From UBA5078 sp033721235 (lineage in GTDB: Bacteria; Pseudomonadota; Gammaproteobacteria; Pseudomonadales; Pseudohongiellaceae), in NCBI GenBank assembly GCA_033721235.1, contig JAWWAY010000015.1:10352-74351 (forward strand): 64,000 bases of DNA. Reading direction: 5' to 3'. The position numbers and the translations under genes are program-made. Below the pieces are notes generated by a model. It was not told where the DNA came from, ran no database searches, and saw only the letters and a program-made list of their open reading frames with translations. The number at the start of each line of letters is the position of its first letter. The stretch's first letter is position 1. This document shows, one piece after another, positions 1 to 8,997 of this stretch.

Positions 1-426
1 ATTCTGTACGGCATTCTGCAGAGCTTTTTCACTCACTCCAAATGAGTTGAGCAATTTACCTAGCTCGCCTTTGTCCGACATGGCTGCCAATAATACGGTC
101 TCGCTGGAAATAAATTGATCACCATTTTTTTGCGCCAGTTTATCCGCTTGATTCATTAAGCGACCAAGCTCATTCGACATATTGACGTCACCGCCATTTC
201 CTTCGACTTTAGGCTGACGATCCAATATTGCTCTCAGGCCTGAAACAAGCTCTGCGATATTAAAGCCTGTTTGAGATAACAAGGGTCTTATGGAACCACC
301 TTTCTGTTCCAATAATGCCAATACTAAATGTACCGGCTCTATGAAATTGTTATCATTCCCAACCGCAAGCGACTGGGCGTCTGAAAGCGCAGCCTGCAGT
401 TTGCTAGTCAATTGATCCATTCGCAT
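1..426 (-). CDS. clpB: ClpB disaggregase, N-terminal part (cut by window edge)
   Basis: First 142 residues of the AAA+ chaperone ClpB, which with DnaK/DnaJ/GrpE pulls proteins out of aggregates in the cytoplasm. I translated the minus strand by hand: it begins MRMDQLTSKLQ and runs open to base 1. This matches the ClpB N-terminal Clp repeat domain, with an EPVHLVLALLEQ segment near residue 30 and a second repeat around SSETVLLAAM near residue 107. The ATP-binding modules lie beyond the window. It sits downstream of pgeF and rluD in the same direction, an order I know from Pseudomonas and Escherichia. A heat-shock (sigma-32) promoter is common for clpB, but I could not find a convincing one in the 141 bp before the start. 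Confidence 0.93.
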   Translation of the reverse strand, partial: MRMDQLTSKLQAALSDAQSLAVGNDNNFIEPVHLVLALLEQKGGSIRPLLSQTGFNIAELVSGLRAILDRQPKVEGNGGDVNMSNELGRLMNQADKLAQKNGDQFISSETVLLAAMSDKGELGKLLNSFGVSEKALQNAVQN

Positions 427-567
427 TTTTGTTACCTCGATAAAAAGCTAAGTCCTGGCGTATACGTTTCGCTTTCCCCCAGCCTGTAAGCTTGAATAGT
501 GTGACACTTGTCTGTCTCTTTCTACTAGGTGGCGACTGCAGCACCCATTTTCAATGCTAGCGAAGTT

Positions 568-1332
568 TTATTTTCTCGGCGCTATCGCAATGATGCTCGC
601 CATCCTCCCTGTTACTGCTTCGCGCCGGTAGGAATAGAAACGATGGGACTCACAATAGGTACAAAACCCTCCACCACTCACTCTCGCTACACCAGCACTG
701 GCCAAGCGAATACGCGCAATTGAGTAAAGGTCTGCCATATACTTACCCTGCTTAGGGCTAGCAGTGAAACAGGCATCAATAGCGGCATGACTCGCCTCAG
801 CTTGGTCCAAGAACTGCTCTCGAACCTCAGCGCCCACCTCAAAGTGACAAGCTCCTATAGCAGGGCCCAGCCATGCCATGACTGAATCTGCCGGACAAGG
901 CATTTCAGCAACGGTTTTTTCCAGAATTCCATTGGCCAAACCACGCCAACCCGCGTGGGCCGCCGCAGCGAACTGGCCATCCTCGCTAGCAAACAAAACA
1001 GGTAAGCAGTCAGCCGTTAGTATTGCAGCCGCTCGACCAGGTTTCACAAGGACTATTGCATCGCCCACACGCTCTTCATTATCAGGCTGAGCGATCACAA
1101 TATCAGTACCGTGAACCTGCTTTAGCCATTGGATAGAAGTAGCCGCTGGTAAGTGCCCGCCCAAGCGATGACGGTTGTGACGGACGTGAGCGTCTGCATC
1201 ACCCACATGGTAGGCGAGATTAAAAGAATCAAATGGGGGTTCACTCTCACCACCGGCACGAGTCGTTGAGAAAGCAGTGATATTAGGCGGCAGTTGCCAG
1301 TCGGGTCGAATAAACATTTGTCCGTCATCCAT
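568..1332 (-). CDS. pgeF: PgeF (YfiH) laccase-domain protein, peptidoglycan editing factor
   Basis: A 254-residue member of the multicopper-oxidase-like YfiH/DUF152 family. In E. coli this protein removes wrongly built muropeptides (L-Ser in place of L-Ala); family members also show purine nucleoside phosphorylase activity with zinc. The metal-site residues are visible: His74 in KQVHGTDIV, Cys109 in LTADCLPVLF and His126 in AAHAGWRGL, followed by LGPAIGACHFEVG. Length is normal for the family. An alternative start lies five codons in (MFIRPDW), which would remove the first MDDGQ. It lies 22 bp after rluD, so the two are probably co-transcribed, with clpB next. Confidence 0.93.
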   Translation of the reverse strand: MDDGQMFIRPDWQLPPNITAFSTTRAGGESEPPFDSFNLAYHVGDADAHVRHNRHRLGGHLPAATSIQWLKQVHGTDIVIAQPDNEERVGDAIVLVKPGRAAAILTADCLPVLFASEDGQFAAAAHAGWRGLANGILEKTVAEMPCPADSVMAWLGPAIGACHFEVGAEVREQFLDQAEASHAAIDACFTASPKQGKYMADLYSIARIRLASAGVARVSGGGFCTYCESHRFYSYRREAVTGRMASIIAIAPRK

Positions 1333-1354
1333 ACCGGCACACCTTTGTTGATCT

Positions 1355-2302
1355 TTACATGTCTTCCGCTAGAACCCGCAGAAGCGAAGTCATATCCTCA
1401 GGCAGTGGGCTCTCCCACTGACACTCTTCACCGGTCCGCGGATGTATCAAGCCCAAACGCCTGGCGTGCAATGCCTGGTGTTTAAAGCTCTTAAGCTCTT
1501 TGGCTAAAGCCCCACTACAAGCCTTAGGTAGCTGCAACCTTCCACCATAAAGTGAGTCGCCCACCAGCGGGTAGCGCATATGACTCATATGCACCCTGAT
1601 TTGGTGAGTACGCCCAGTTTCCAACTTCACCAATACATGCGTATGAGCACGATAGCGGTTCAGTACGCGATAATGAGTCACTGACTCCTTGCCGCCTTCC
1701 ACAACGGCTTGCCGTTGACGATTGACGGGGTGGCGCCCTAAAGGCAGGTCAATTGTCCCGCCGGCAGTCATCACGCCCACAACTATCGCCTCGTACTCCC
1801 TGCTGACTTCTCGTCGCTGCAGCTGCTTCACTAGATCTCTGTGCGCCTGCAAGGTCTTGGCCACTACCATCAATCCAGATGTGTCTTTATCTAGACGATG
1901 AACGATACCCGCTCGCGGTATCTCTTTAAGCTCGGGGCAATGGTGCAGTAAGCCGTTCAGCAATGTGCCACTACGATTGCCTACTGCAGGGTGAACAACC
2001 GTATCGATGGCCTTATTCAAGACGATGATATCCTCATCTTCATAGACGATATCGATCTCTTTCTGCTCCGCCTCCCATGTCTCCTCTTCCACCAACTCGG
2101 TATCTAAAGACAGAACATCACCCTCGAAAGCCTTGTCTTTAGAGCGCAGCACTTCGTCGTTAACGAGCAATACTTCGTCTTTTATCCAAGTCTGAATTCG
2201 GCCTCGCGAAAAATCAGGAAACAAATGGGCTGCTATCTGGTCTAAGCGTTTGCCAGAGAGGTTTTCAGGGACTGTTGCTTGTAGTGAAATCTTGGTACTC
2301 AT
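1355..2302 (-). CDS. rluD: RluD 23S rRNA pseudouridine synthase
   Basis: RluD makes pseudouridines 1911, 1915 and 1917 in helix 69 of 23S rRNA, at the subunit interface. The 315-residue protein has an N-terminal S4 RNA-binding domain (about residues 18-80) and an RluA-type catalytic domain. The catalytic aspartate is Asp138 in HRLDKDTSG. A small oddity is LNKAIDTVVHP near residue 95, where most RluD proteins have KP in place of KA. It is divergent from bamD, as in E. coli and Pseudomonas, and heads a likely rluD-pgeF unit. RluC or RluA are possible alternatives, but the neighbourhood fits RluD. Confidence 0.94.
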   Translation of the reverse strand: MSTKISLQATVPENLSGKRLDQIAAHLFPDFSRGRIQTWIKDEVLLVNDEVLRSKDKAFEGDVLSLDTELVEEETWEAEQKEIDIVYEDEDIIVLNKAIDTVVHPAVGNRSGTLLNGLLHHCPELKEIPRAGIVHRLDKDTSGLMVVAKTLQAHRDLVKQLQRREVSREYEAIVVGVMTAGGTIDLPLGRHPVNRQRQAVVEGGKESVTHYRVLNRYRAHTHVLVKLETGRTHQIRVHMSHMRYPLVGDSLYGGRLQLPKACSGALAKELKSFKHQALHARRLGLIHPRTGEECQWESPLPEDMTSLLRVLAEDM

Positions 2303-2545
2303 AGAGCCTTTTAAGATAGTGTGGCTTTGACAGCCTACCGCGAATCAAAGACTTAGACGCCAGTAGATGCTTAAATTTTGGATTCCCAATGGGCTGTGTT
2401 TAAATACTGGCCGTCGTTGGATTTTAGCAGGAATTTAGTCTGTGGAACGCCCTGCGGCGACATTATAACTGTTAATGACCAGAAAACTTTACTATTTTCC
2501 TGTAAAGACAAATTTGTAGATGATGTTTCAAGAGGTTTTGCTCGC

Positions 2546-3505
2546 GTGAGAATATTGCTCCTGATGTCGGTTTTGATGACCCTAGTGTCATGCTCCATGT
2601 TTGACAATGAAGAACGCGACGAGTTTTCTGCTCTAAGTACAGAAGAGCAATTCTATCGAACGGCGTCTCAACAGCTAAGGTCACGCAATTTTCGTTCGGC
2701 AATTACTACCTATCAAGCCCTGGAGGCTCGCTTCCCCTTCGGACGCTATGCGGCTCAAGCGCAATTGGAGCTAATCTACGCCTACTTCAATAATTTTGAT
2801 TTAGAGGCTGCAAGGTCCGCTGCCGACCGTTTTATTCGCATCAACCCTGACCATCCCAATATAGACTATGCTTACTATATGAAGGGTATGGCGTCCTTCG
2901 CAGAGGACAGCGGCTTTCTTCAGCGCTTTCTGCCCACGGATCAATCTAAACGAGACCCTAGCAGAGCCAGAAACGCATTTGCTGAGTTTTCTATACTTTT
3001 GGCCCTATACCCAGATAGCGAATACGCCGCCGATGCGCGTGCGCGAATGGTTTATTTGCGCAACATCTTGGCCCAAAACGAAATACACGTAGCCAACTAC
3101 TATCTCGATAGACAAGCATACGCCGCCGCACTGAACCGCGGCCGCTATGTGGTAGAGAACTTTCAGGGCAGCCCAGCAGTTTCAGATGGCATATCTATTA
3201 TGGTGGAATGCTACCTGAGAATGGGGCTGGACGATCTCGCCAGTACGTCTTTAGCACTGCTGAAGGAGAACTTCCCTGAACACCCAAGCATTGATGAGCA
3301 AGGGCGCTTCATTGTAAGAAGCCAAGTGTCGAATCCGTCACTGCTTTACACCGCAACTTTCGGCCTACTGGGTGACAATATAGACAACACTCCATTGGCG
3401 CCAACAACACGACCAGTAAGCCGAAATGCACCTCAGATCGACGATGCACCAGAGCAACAGGAGCGCTCTCTACTCAGCATTCTGACACTGGGCATACTGG
3501 GTTAA
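2546..3505 (+). CDS. bamD: BamD outer membrane assembly lipoprotein
   Basis: BamD is the essential TPR lipoprotein of the BAM complex that folds beta-barrels into the outer membrane. The open frame extends to 2378, but I chose the GTG at 2546: AGAGG lies 10 bases before it, and translation from there gives a lipoprotein signal with lipobox LVSC (Cys16). TPR repeats cover about residues 32-250, starting STEEQFYRTASQQLRSRNF. At 319 residues it is longer than E. coli BamD (245); the extra is a proline- and glutamine-rich C-terminal tail after about residue 262. ATG at 2564 is a less likely start because it shortens the signal. It ends 13 bp from the convergent gmhA. Confidence 0.93.
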   Translation: MRILLLMSVLMTLVSCSMFDNEERDEFSALSTEEQFYRTASQQLRSRNFRSAITTYQALEARFPFGRYAAQAQLELIYAYFNNFDLEAARSAADRFIRINPDHPNIDYAYYMKGMASFAEDSGFLQRFLPTDQSKRDPSRARNAFAEFSILLALYPDSEYAADARARMVYLRNILAQNEIHVANYYLDRQAYAAALNRGRYVVENFQGSPAVSDGISIMVECYLRMGLDDLASTSLALLKENFPEHPSIDEQGRFIVRSQVSNPSLLYTATFGLLGDNIDNTPLAPTTRPVSRNAPQIDDAPEQQERSLLSILTLGILG

Positions 3506-3518
3506 TAATTACCCCAGT

Positions 3519-4103
3519 CTAGTAATTCTCAGGACACAGTTCGCGTTCGATCAGCTCTATCAAGATGTGGATACATTTGATATGCACCTCTTGAACTCGG
3601 TCAGCGAAATCACTAGGCCCTGCGCTAATATCCACGTCCGCTATTTGCCCTAAAGCAGACCCTGGCTTGCCCGTCAGCGCGATAATTTTTAAGCCATTAT
3701 CGCGTGCATACTCTGCCGCCTTAATAACGTTTGCGCTGGTGCCGCTAGTGCTAATCGCTAACAAGCAATCCCCTTCTTGTGCGCGCGCTTCCAAATAGCG
3801 CGAGAATATAAACTCATAGCCAAAATCATTAGCGACACAGCTTATATGCCCCGGGTCACTAATGGCGGTGGCTGACAAACCTCGACGATTCTGCCTATAG
3901 CGCCCAGTTAGTTCTTCAGCGAAATGCATCGCATCGCTCATTGACCCACCATTACCACAACTGTACACGGCTCGCTTATCCCTAAGCGCTGCTATCAGCA
4001 ACTGCGCCGCAGACTCTATAGCCACCATATTTTCCGGTTTAGCCATGAAAGCCCCTAAATACTCATAGGCTTGCGTCAATGTACTCTCAATATATTGTTT
4101 CAA
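3519..4103 (-). CDS. gmhA: GmhA phosphoheptose isomerase
   Basis: Converts sedoheptulose 7-phosphate to D-glycero-D-manno-heptose 7-phosphate, the first step to the heptose of the LPS inner core. The 194-residue SIS-domain protein carries CGNGGSMSDAMHFAEELTGR (residues 49-68). Glu64 and His179 line up with the E. coli catalytic Glu65 and His180, and the phosphate loop STSGTSANV is present. Length equals the E. coli enzyme. DiaA is a related SIS protein, but the catalytic pair and the EELTGRYR stretch favour GmhA. It lies between bamD and nadE, interrupting the bamD-pilS neighbourhood I know from Pseudomonas. Confidence 0.9.
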   Translation of the reverse strand: MKQYIESTLTQAYEYLGAFMAKPENMVAIESAAQLLIAALRDKRAVYSCGNGGSMSDAMHFAEELTGRYRQNRRGLSATAISDPGHISCVANDFGYEFIFSRYLEARAQEGDCLLAISTSGTSANVIKAAEYARDNGLKIIALTGKPGSALGQIADVDISAGPSDFADRVQEVHIKCIHILIELIERELCPENY

Positions 4104-4141
4104 AACTTCGGTCTCTGCTATTTATAGTTTGAATGGGACGC

Positions 4142-5791
4142 CTAAACACCTAGCTTCCAGCCAGACGTGACGGGATAGCGCCGATCGCGGCCAAAGCCGC
4201 GCTTAGTCAATCGTACGCCGATTGGCGCCTGACGGCGCTTGTATTCATTAATATCAACTAGCCGCAAAATACGATGGACCACTTCTTTGTCATGGCCTCT
4301 TTCCACAATTGCGGCGGCACTTAAATCGTACTCTATATAAGCCTCGAGAATGCGGTCTAACTCATCGTAGTCAGGGAGGCTGTCTTGATCCACCTGCCCC
4401 GGCGCTAACTCGGCACTGGGCGCTCTTTCTATCACAGCCGTGGGAATTACAGGGTCTTGCTCGCTCTCCAGCGCATTGCGATATTGGCAAAGCTTATACA
4501 CTAAAGTCTTAGACACATCCTTCAGTACATTAAAGCCCCCTGCCATGTCGCCATACAGCGTACAGTACCCTACCGCTACTTCGCTCTTATTGCCGGTTGT
4601 CAAAACCAAAGAGCCTTTTTTATTGGAAATTGCCATTAGCAATACCCCGCGGCTCCTTGCCTGAATGTTCTGCTCAGTGACATCGACACTACAACCCTCA
4701 AACTCTGGCTGCAATGCTTGATCGAACTGTTCGTATATCTGCGAGATCGGAATAATGCTGTAACGAACGCCTAGCCGTTGCGCTTGAGACTGAGCCAAAT
4801 CCAAGCTTAGCTGGGAGGTATAGGTGAATGGCATCATCACGGCTTGCACTCGTTCAGGCCCCAAGGCATCAACTGCAATGGCCAAGGTTAGTGCCGAATC
4901 GACACCACCAGAAAGCCCTAGCACCACACCGTTAAACCCGTTCTTCAAGACATAATCACGCACACCCATCACCAATGCCTGATACAGGCCGTGTTCGATA
5001 GTACATGGTTCGGTTTGCCAACTAGTTCGCGGCTGCATACTCAGGTGCTCAGCCTCTAACTCAAAATTCACGGGATACAGCCCCTCGGTAAACGAAGGCG
5101 CTAGTAATAAGGTCTCGGCACTGGCATCAAGAGCCATCGAGCCACCGTCGAAAACCAGCTCGTCCTGCCCGCCTACCAAATTATTATAAACGATGGCCAA
5201 ACCGCTCTTTAACGCCCTGTGCTTTAGCAAGGCAATTCGCTCTGCGGGTTTATTTCGGTGGAAAGGCGAAGCATTAATATTAATCAGCAATTTGGCGCCC
5301 GCTTGAGCAGCCTGTTTCGTTGGCTCCTCCTCCCACATGTCCTCGCAAATAGTGAACGCTAAGGGTATGCCTTTAACCACCGCGATACATGGCACATTGC
5401 CGCTAACGAAGTATCTCTGCTCATCGAATACTTGATAATTTGGCAGGCACTGTTTGCGATATGTCGCCTGCACCTCATCACCATGAATAACGGATAAGGC
5501 GTTATAGAGTTTTCCATTCTCGCTAAGGGGGTAGCCAACTACCATTGTGATATCTAGATTTGCGGCTAGGATCTTATCTATGGCCTTGTTAATACGCAGT
5601 TCGAGGCTAGGGCGCAACAGTAGGTCTTCCGGTGGATAGCTGCAAAGACTTAGCTCAGGAAAGGAGATCAGATCCGCCTTGTGAACCGTCATGGCTTCGC
5701 GTGCCGAAGCGATTACTCGGTCTGTATTGCCATCGATATCACCCACCAATAAATTTAGCTGGGCCATCACGACAGTTAATTGACTAGCCAT
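4142..5791 (-). CDS. nadE: Glutamine-dependent NAD+ synthetase
   Basis: Amidates nicotinic acid adenine dinucleotide to NAD+. The 549-residue protein is the two-domain form. An N-terminal nitrilase-like glutaminase has the triad Glu46 (FPELSLC), Lys113 (YRKQCLP) and Cys149 (TICEDMW). The C-terminal ATP-pyrophosphatase synthetase domain has the P-loop SGGVDS at residues 294-299 and GNKSEVAVGYCTLYGDMAGG further on. This form releases ammonia from glutamine and passes it through a tunnel, unlike the shorter ammonia-dependent NadE. The ORF begins MASQLTVVMAQLN. It is divergent from pilS. nadD, the preceding step of the same pathway, is at 43.7-44.3 kb. Confidence 0.94.
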   Translation of the reverse strand: MASQLTVVMAQLNLLVGDIDGNTDRVIASAREAMTVHKADLISFPELSLCSYPPEDLLLRPSLELRINKAIDKILAANLDITMVVGYPLSENGKLYNALSVIHGDEVQATYRKQCLPNYQVFDEQRYFVSGNVPCIAVVKGIPLAFTICEDMWEEEPTKQAAQAGAKLLININASPFHRNKPAERIALLKHRALKSGLAIVYNNLVGGQDELVFDGGSMALDASAETLLLAPSFTEGLYPVNFELEAEHLSMQPRTSWQTEPCTIEHGLYQALVMGVRDYVLKNGFNGVVLGLSGGVDSALTLAIAVDALGPERVQAVMMPFTYTSQLSLDLAQSQAQRLGVRYSIIPISQIYEQFDQALQPEFEGCSVDVTEQNIQARSRGVLLMAISNKKGSLVLTTGNKSEVAVGYCTLYGDMAGGFNVLKDVSKTLVYKLCQYRNALESEQDPVIPTAVIERAPSAELAPGQVDQDSLPDYDELDRILEAYIEYDLSAAAIVERGHDKEVVHRILRLVDINEYKRRQAPIGVRLTKRGFGRDRRYPVTSGWKLGV

Positions 5792-5970
5792 ATACGATTC
5801 TATTCCTTCTTACTTCAATATCTTATGAGCAATCCAAGCGTTTTAAACCAATTATCGGCAATTCAGCTCGGTGGCTATTAGTAAACAAGTGATATATTGT
5901 CCGTCAAACATCTTCTATAAGCAAAATGCGATTGCTAAATATTTCGCATATCAGACCAATATCTAAAACC

Positions 5971-7581
5971 ATGACCGAAATCGCCAGCTCTGCCCAAAAC
6001 GTCAGAATCCTACTGATCTACAATATCTACAGACTAAGCTTAGCGCTGGTCTTAGGTTTGAGCTTCTATTTTAGCCCATCAAATAGCCCACTAGGCAGCT
6101 ACCATCCCGACATTTTTGTGCAAACAGTCTCCATGTACTGCCTATTTGCTCTGGCAGTCTTGTTTATACTTAAACCGGATAAAACATTCACTCATCGTCA
6201 GAGGCTACTCAGTGCCCTGCTCGCTCTGGATATTCTGGCCATAGCCTTAGTCAGTTATAGTAGTGGTGGTGCAGTAAGTGGATTCTCATTGCTTCACTTA
6301 GTCACAATCTCAGCCGGTGGCATTCTGATCAAAGGCAGAATGAGTACTCTACTTGCCGCCATCGCGACTATTGCGACACTGTCTACCGAGTCATATTTAA
6401 GTATTACCTACGAAGACGCCGCCAAGCAGTATGTCCAATCAGGCTTGCTTGGCGCCCTTTTGTTTGCCACCTCTATTTACTTACAACTGCTTGCTGAGAG
6501 AATTCGAAAAAGCGCAGACCTTACTGAGAAGCAAGCCTCCAGCATCTACAATCTAGAGCAGTTGAATCAATTGATTATTCAACGCATGCGTACTGGTATT
6601 TTAGTTGTGCATCCTAATGGGGAAATCATCACACTCAATGATGCGGCCGCCAAGATGCTGGGGCTAGGTCAAGACAAGCCACTCAATCAGCAACGCTTAC
6701 CCCCACAGGTAAGCGACTATCTGCGCAGCTGGATAAACAATACGCGCAGTTCATTGCCGCCGATAGCGCTGCAAAAATCCGCGCCAAAAATTCAGATAAA
6801 TTTTGCTTATTTGAGTACCAATAGTGACTCTGACATCTTAATATTCCTAGAGGACACGACTCAATTCGTTCAGCGTGCCCAACAGATGAAGCTGGCCTCC
6901 TTAGGCAGATTAACCGCGAGCATTGCCCACGAGATTCGCAATCCACTTGGCGCTATTAGCCACGCAAGCCAGCTGCTCCAAGAATCGGAAAACTTAGACA
7001 AAAGCGATGGTCGCTTGTTAGATATTGTTTTGGACCACTGCGACAGGGTCAATCTCATCATCGAAGACGTGCTGCAAATGTCCAAGCAGCAACAAAGAAA
7101 CGCCGAGCGCTTTAATCTTAATGACTGGGTAAAGCAGTTTGTACAGCTCTACTGCGACACCCATAAACTCGAGGGCCAGATCGCCATCGAGACCGATTTC
7201 CCAAGTAGTAACATCGATGTAAAATTCATTCCTAGCCAGCTGGAACAAGTCATACGAAACTTAATAGAAAACGGCTTGCGCTACAGCCTTAAACAAACGG
7301 GAAGCGCCCATTTAATACTAGAAGGACGCATAGCGAGCGAGGACTACGGAGAACGTCCAGTCCTCAATATTATTGATGATGGAGAAGGAATTGACGCCGA
7401 TGCTCAGGAGCATTTATTTGAGCCTTTCTACACCACAGAAAAAAGTGGTACAGGCCTTGGGCTCTACATTTCCAAAGAACTTTGCGAAGCGAACCAAGCA
7501 CAGTTATCCTACGGCAGGACGAGTGACGGTAAATCCTGCTTCAGCATTTACTTCTCTCACCCGGACAAAAACATTCACTAA
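5971..7581 (+). CDS. pilS: PilS-type sensor histidine kinase
   Basis: Membrane sensor kinase of the NtrB family; in Pseudomonas PilS senses pilin levels in the membrane and drives PilR-dependent pilA transcription. Hydrophobic helices fill the first 175 residues, followed by a PAS-like domain and the kinase core. The H-box IAHEIRNPLGAISHA has the phospho-histidine at residue 320 from this start; N-box LIENGLRYSL, IDDGEGID and TGLGLYIS follow. The frame extends up to 5926, but I prefer ATG 5971 because PilS proteins begin about ten residues before the first membrane helix (here LLIYNIYRLSLAL). No strong ribosome site supports either start. pilR begins 26 bp later. Confidence 0.9.
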   Translation: MTEIASSAQNVRILLIYNIYRLSLALVLGLSFYFSPSNSPLGSYHPDIFVQTVSMYCLFALAVLFILKPDKTFTHRQRLLSALLALDILAIALVSYSSGGAVSGFSLLHLVTISAGGILIKGRMSTLLAAIATIATLSTESYLSITYEDAAKQYVQSGLLGALLFATSIYLQLLAERIRKSADLTEKQASSIYNLEQLNQLIIQRMRTGILVVHPNGEIITLNDAAAKMLGLGQDKPLNQQRLPPQVSDYLRSWINNTRSSLPPIALQKSAPKIQINFAYLSTNSDSDILIFLEDTTQFVQRAQQMKLASLGRLTASIAHEIRNPLGAISHASQLLQESENLDKSDGRLLDIVLDHCDRVNLIIEDVLQMSKQQQRNAERFNLNDWVKQFVQLYCDTHKLEGQIAIETDFPSSNIDVKFIPSQLEQVIRNLIENGLRYSLKQTGSAHLILEGRIASEDYGERPVLNIIDDGEGIDADAQEHLFEPFYTTEKSGTGLGLYISKELCEANQAQLSYGRTSDGKSCFSIYFSHPDKNIH

Positions 7582-7607
7582 CCGCTAGCCCTTGCTTTGG
7601 AGACTCA

Positions 7608-8993
7608 ATGACAGGAAAAGTGCTCATTGTCGACGACGAACCGGATATTCGAGAGTTATTAGAAATAACCTTAGGACGTATGTCACTGCAGACCGCAAGC
7701 GCCAGCTCGGTGAATACCGCCTATGAGCTTCTCAAATCCGAAGAGTTTAACCTGTGTTTAACCGATATGCGTTTACCTGACGGGGACGGACTCGACCTCG
7801 TTGAGACAATTCAGCAAGAGTATAGCGCCTTGCCGGTAGCTGTTATCACTGCCCACGGAAATACAGAAACCGCCATTCGCGCTCTAAAGGCGGGAGCCTT
7901 TGATTTCGTGTCCAAACCCTTAGACTTGCAAAAGCTTCGAGACCTTGTGAACGCAGCTCTACGATTGCCAGCAGCAAATAATGGGCACTCGGCAGATGGT
8001 TTTATCAGCATCACCGGCCATTCTCCCGCCATAAGCAACATGAAGAAGCAAATATCACGCTTGGCACGTAGCCAGGCTCCCGTCTATATCAGCGGCGAAT
8101 CTGGTGCAGGCAAGGAGCTTGCCGCCCGATCAATCCATAGACAAAGCTCGCGCGCCGATAACCCCTTTGTCGCAGTGAACTGCGGTGCCATTCCGGCAGA
8201 GTTGATGGAGAGTGAGCTCTTCGGTCACCTCAAAGGGAGTTTTACCGGCGCCGATAAAGACAAAGTGGGCCTGTTTCAAAGCGCCAACGGTGGAACGCTG
8301 TTTTTGGACGAGGTGGCCGACCTCCCTCTGCACATGCAAGTCAAACTCTTACGAGTCATTCAAGAGAAATCCTTTAGGCCTGTAGGTGCGCAGAGTGAAG
8401 TGGCGACCAATGTTCGCATCTTGAGTGCTAGTCACAAGAACTTAGAAAAAGAGGTGAGTTCAGGTCGTTTTCGACAGGACCTATTTTATCGCATTAATGT
8501 TATTCAGCTAAATGTTCCCAGCCTTAGAGATAGACGAGAAGATATTCCTGAGCTTAGTCAGCAGGCTTTGTTGAGAATCGCTGCCGATAATGAAATCGAC
8601 TCTCCGCTTAGTATCGACCCTGCTGCTATGCAAGCGCTTTGCGACTATGACTTCCCGGGCAACGTCCGCGAACTCGAAAATATTTTGCAGCGCGCGGTAA
8701 CTCTTAGAGAAAACAACACAATAACGAAAAACACCTTAAAACTTGATTCTAGCGAGAGAAATTTCACGCCAGAGAGCGATGATTCAAGCACCTCAAAAGC
8801 GCATCAAACTAGCTCCAAAGAGCTTGTGCTCGATGAAAACTTCTCTCTTCAACAGCACTTAGAATCAATCGAAAAGGATGCCATTACGCAAGCCTTGGAA
8901 GAGGAACGCTGGAATAAAACCGCCGCAGCTCAAAGGCTAGGAATGACGTTCAGGTCTCTTCGATACCGAATGAAAAAACTCAAAATAGATTGA
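7608..8993 (+). CDS. pilR: PilR-type sigma-54 response regulator
   Basis: NtrC-family activator of sigma-54 promoters, partner of the kinase just upstream. Domains in order: receiver (1-118, phospho-acceptor Asp53 in CLTDMRLPDGDG), AAA+ domain with Walker A GESGAGKE (163-170), the sigma-54 loop read as GSFTGA (210-215) where most relatives have GAFTGA, Walker B GGTLFLDEV, and a C-terminal Fis-type helix-turn-helix (NKTAAAQRLGMTFRSLRYR). At 461 residues it has the usual length. In Pseudomonas the pair turns on type IV pilin genes. No pilin gene is in this window, so its target must lie elsewhere. It ends 4 bp from the convergent thiO. Confidence 0.92.
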   Translation: MTGKVLIVDDEPDIRELLEITLGRMSLQTASASSVNTAYELLKSEEFNLCLTDMRLPDGDGLDLVETIQQEYSALPVAVITAHGNTETAIRALKAGAFDFVSKPLDLQKLRDLVNAALRLPAANNGHSADGFISITGHSPAISNMKKQISRLARSQAPVYISGESGAGKELAARSIHRQSSRADNPFVAVNCGAIPAELMESELFGHLKGSFTGADKDKVGLFQSANGGTLFLDEVADLPLHMQVKLLRVIQEKSFRPVGAQSEVATNVRILSASHKNLEKEVSSGRFRQDLFYRINVIQLNVPSLRDRREDIPELSQQALLRIAADNEIDSPLSIDPAAMQALCDYDFPGNVRELENILQRAVTLRENNTITKNTLKLDSSERNFTPESDDSSTSKAHQTSSKELVLDENFSLQQHLESIEKDAITQALEEERWNKTAAAQRLGMTFRSLRYRMKKLKID

Positions 8994-8997
8994 TTCA

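Noticed and set aside
427..567. Heat-shock (sigma-32) promoter for clpB
   Set aside because: A CTTGAA occurs but on the wrong strand and without a matching CCCCAT-type -10 on the clpB strand.
2378..2545. N-terminal extension of BamD from ATG 2378
   Set aside because: It would bury the lipoprotein signal and lipobox cysteine, which must be at the N-terminus; GTG 2546 has a suitable ribosome site.
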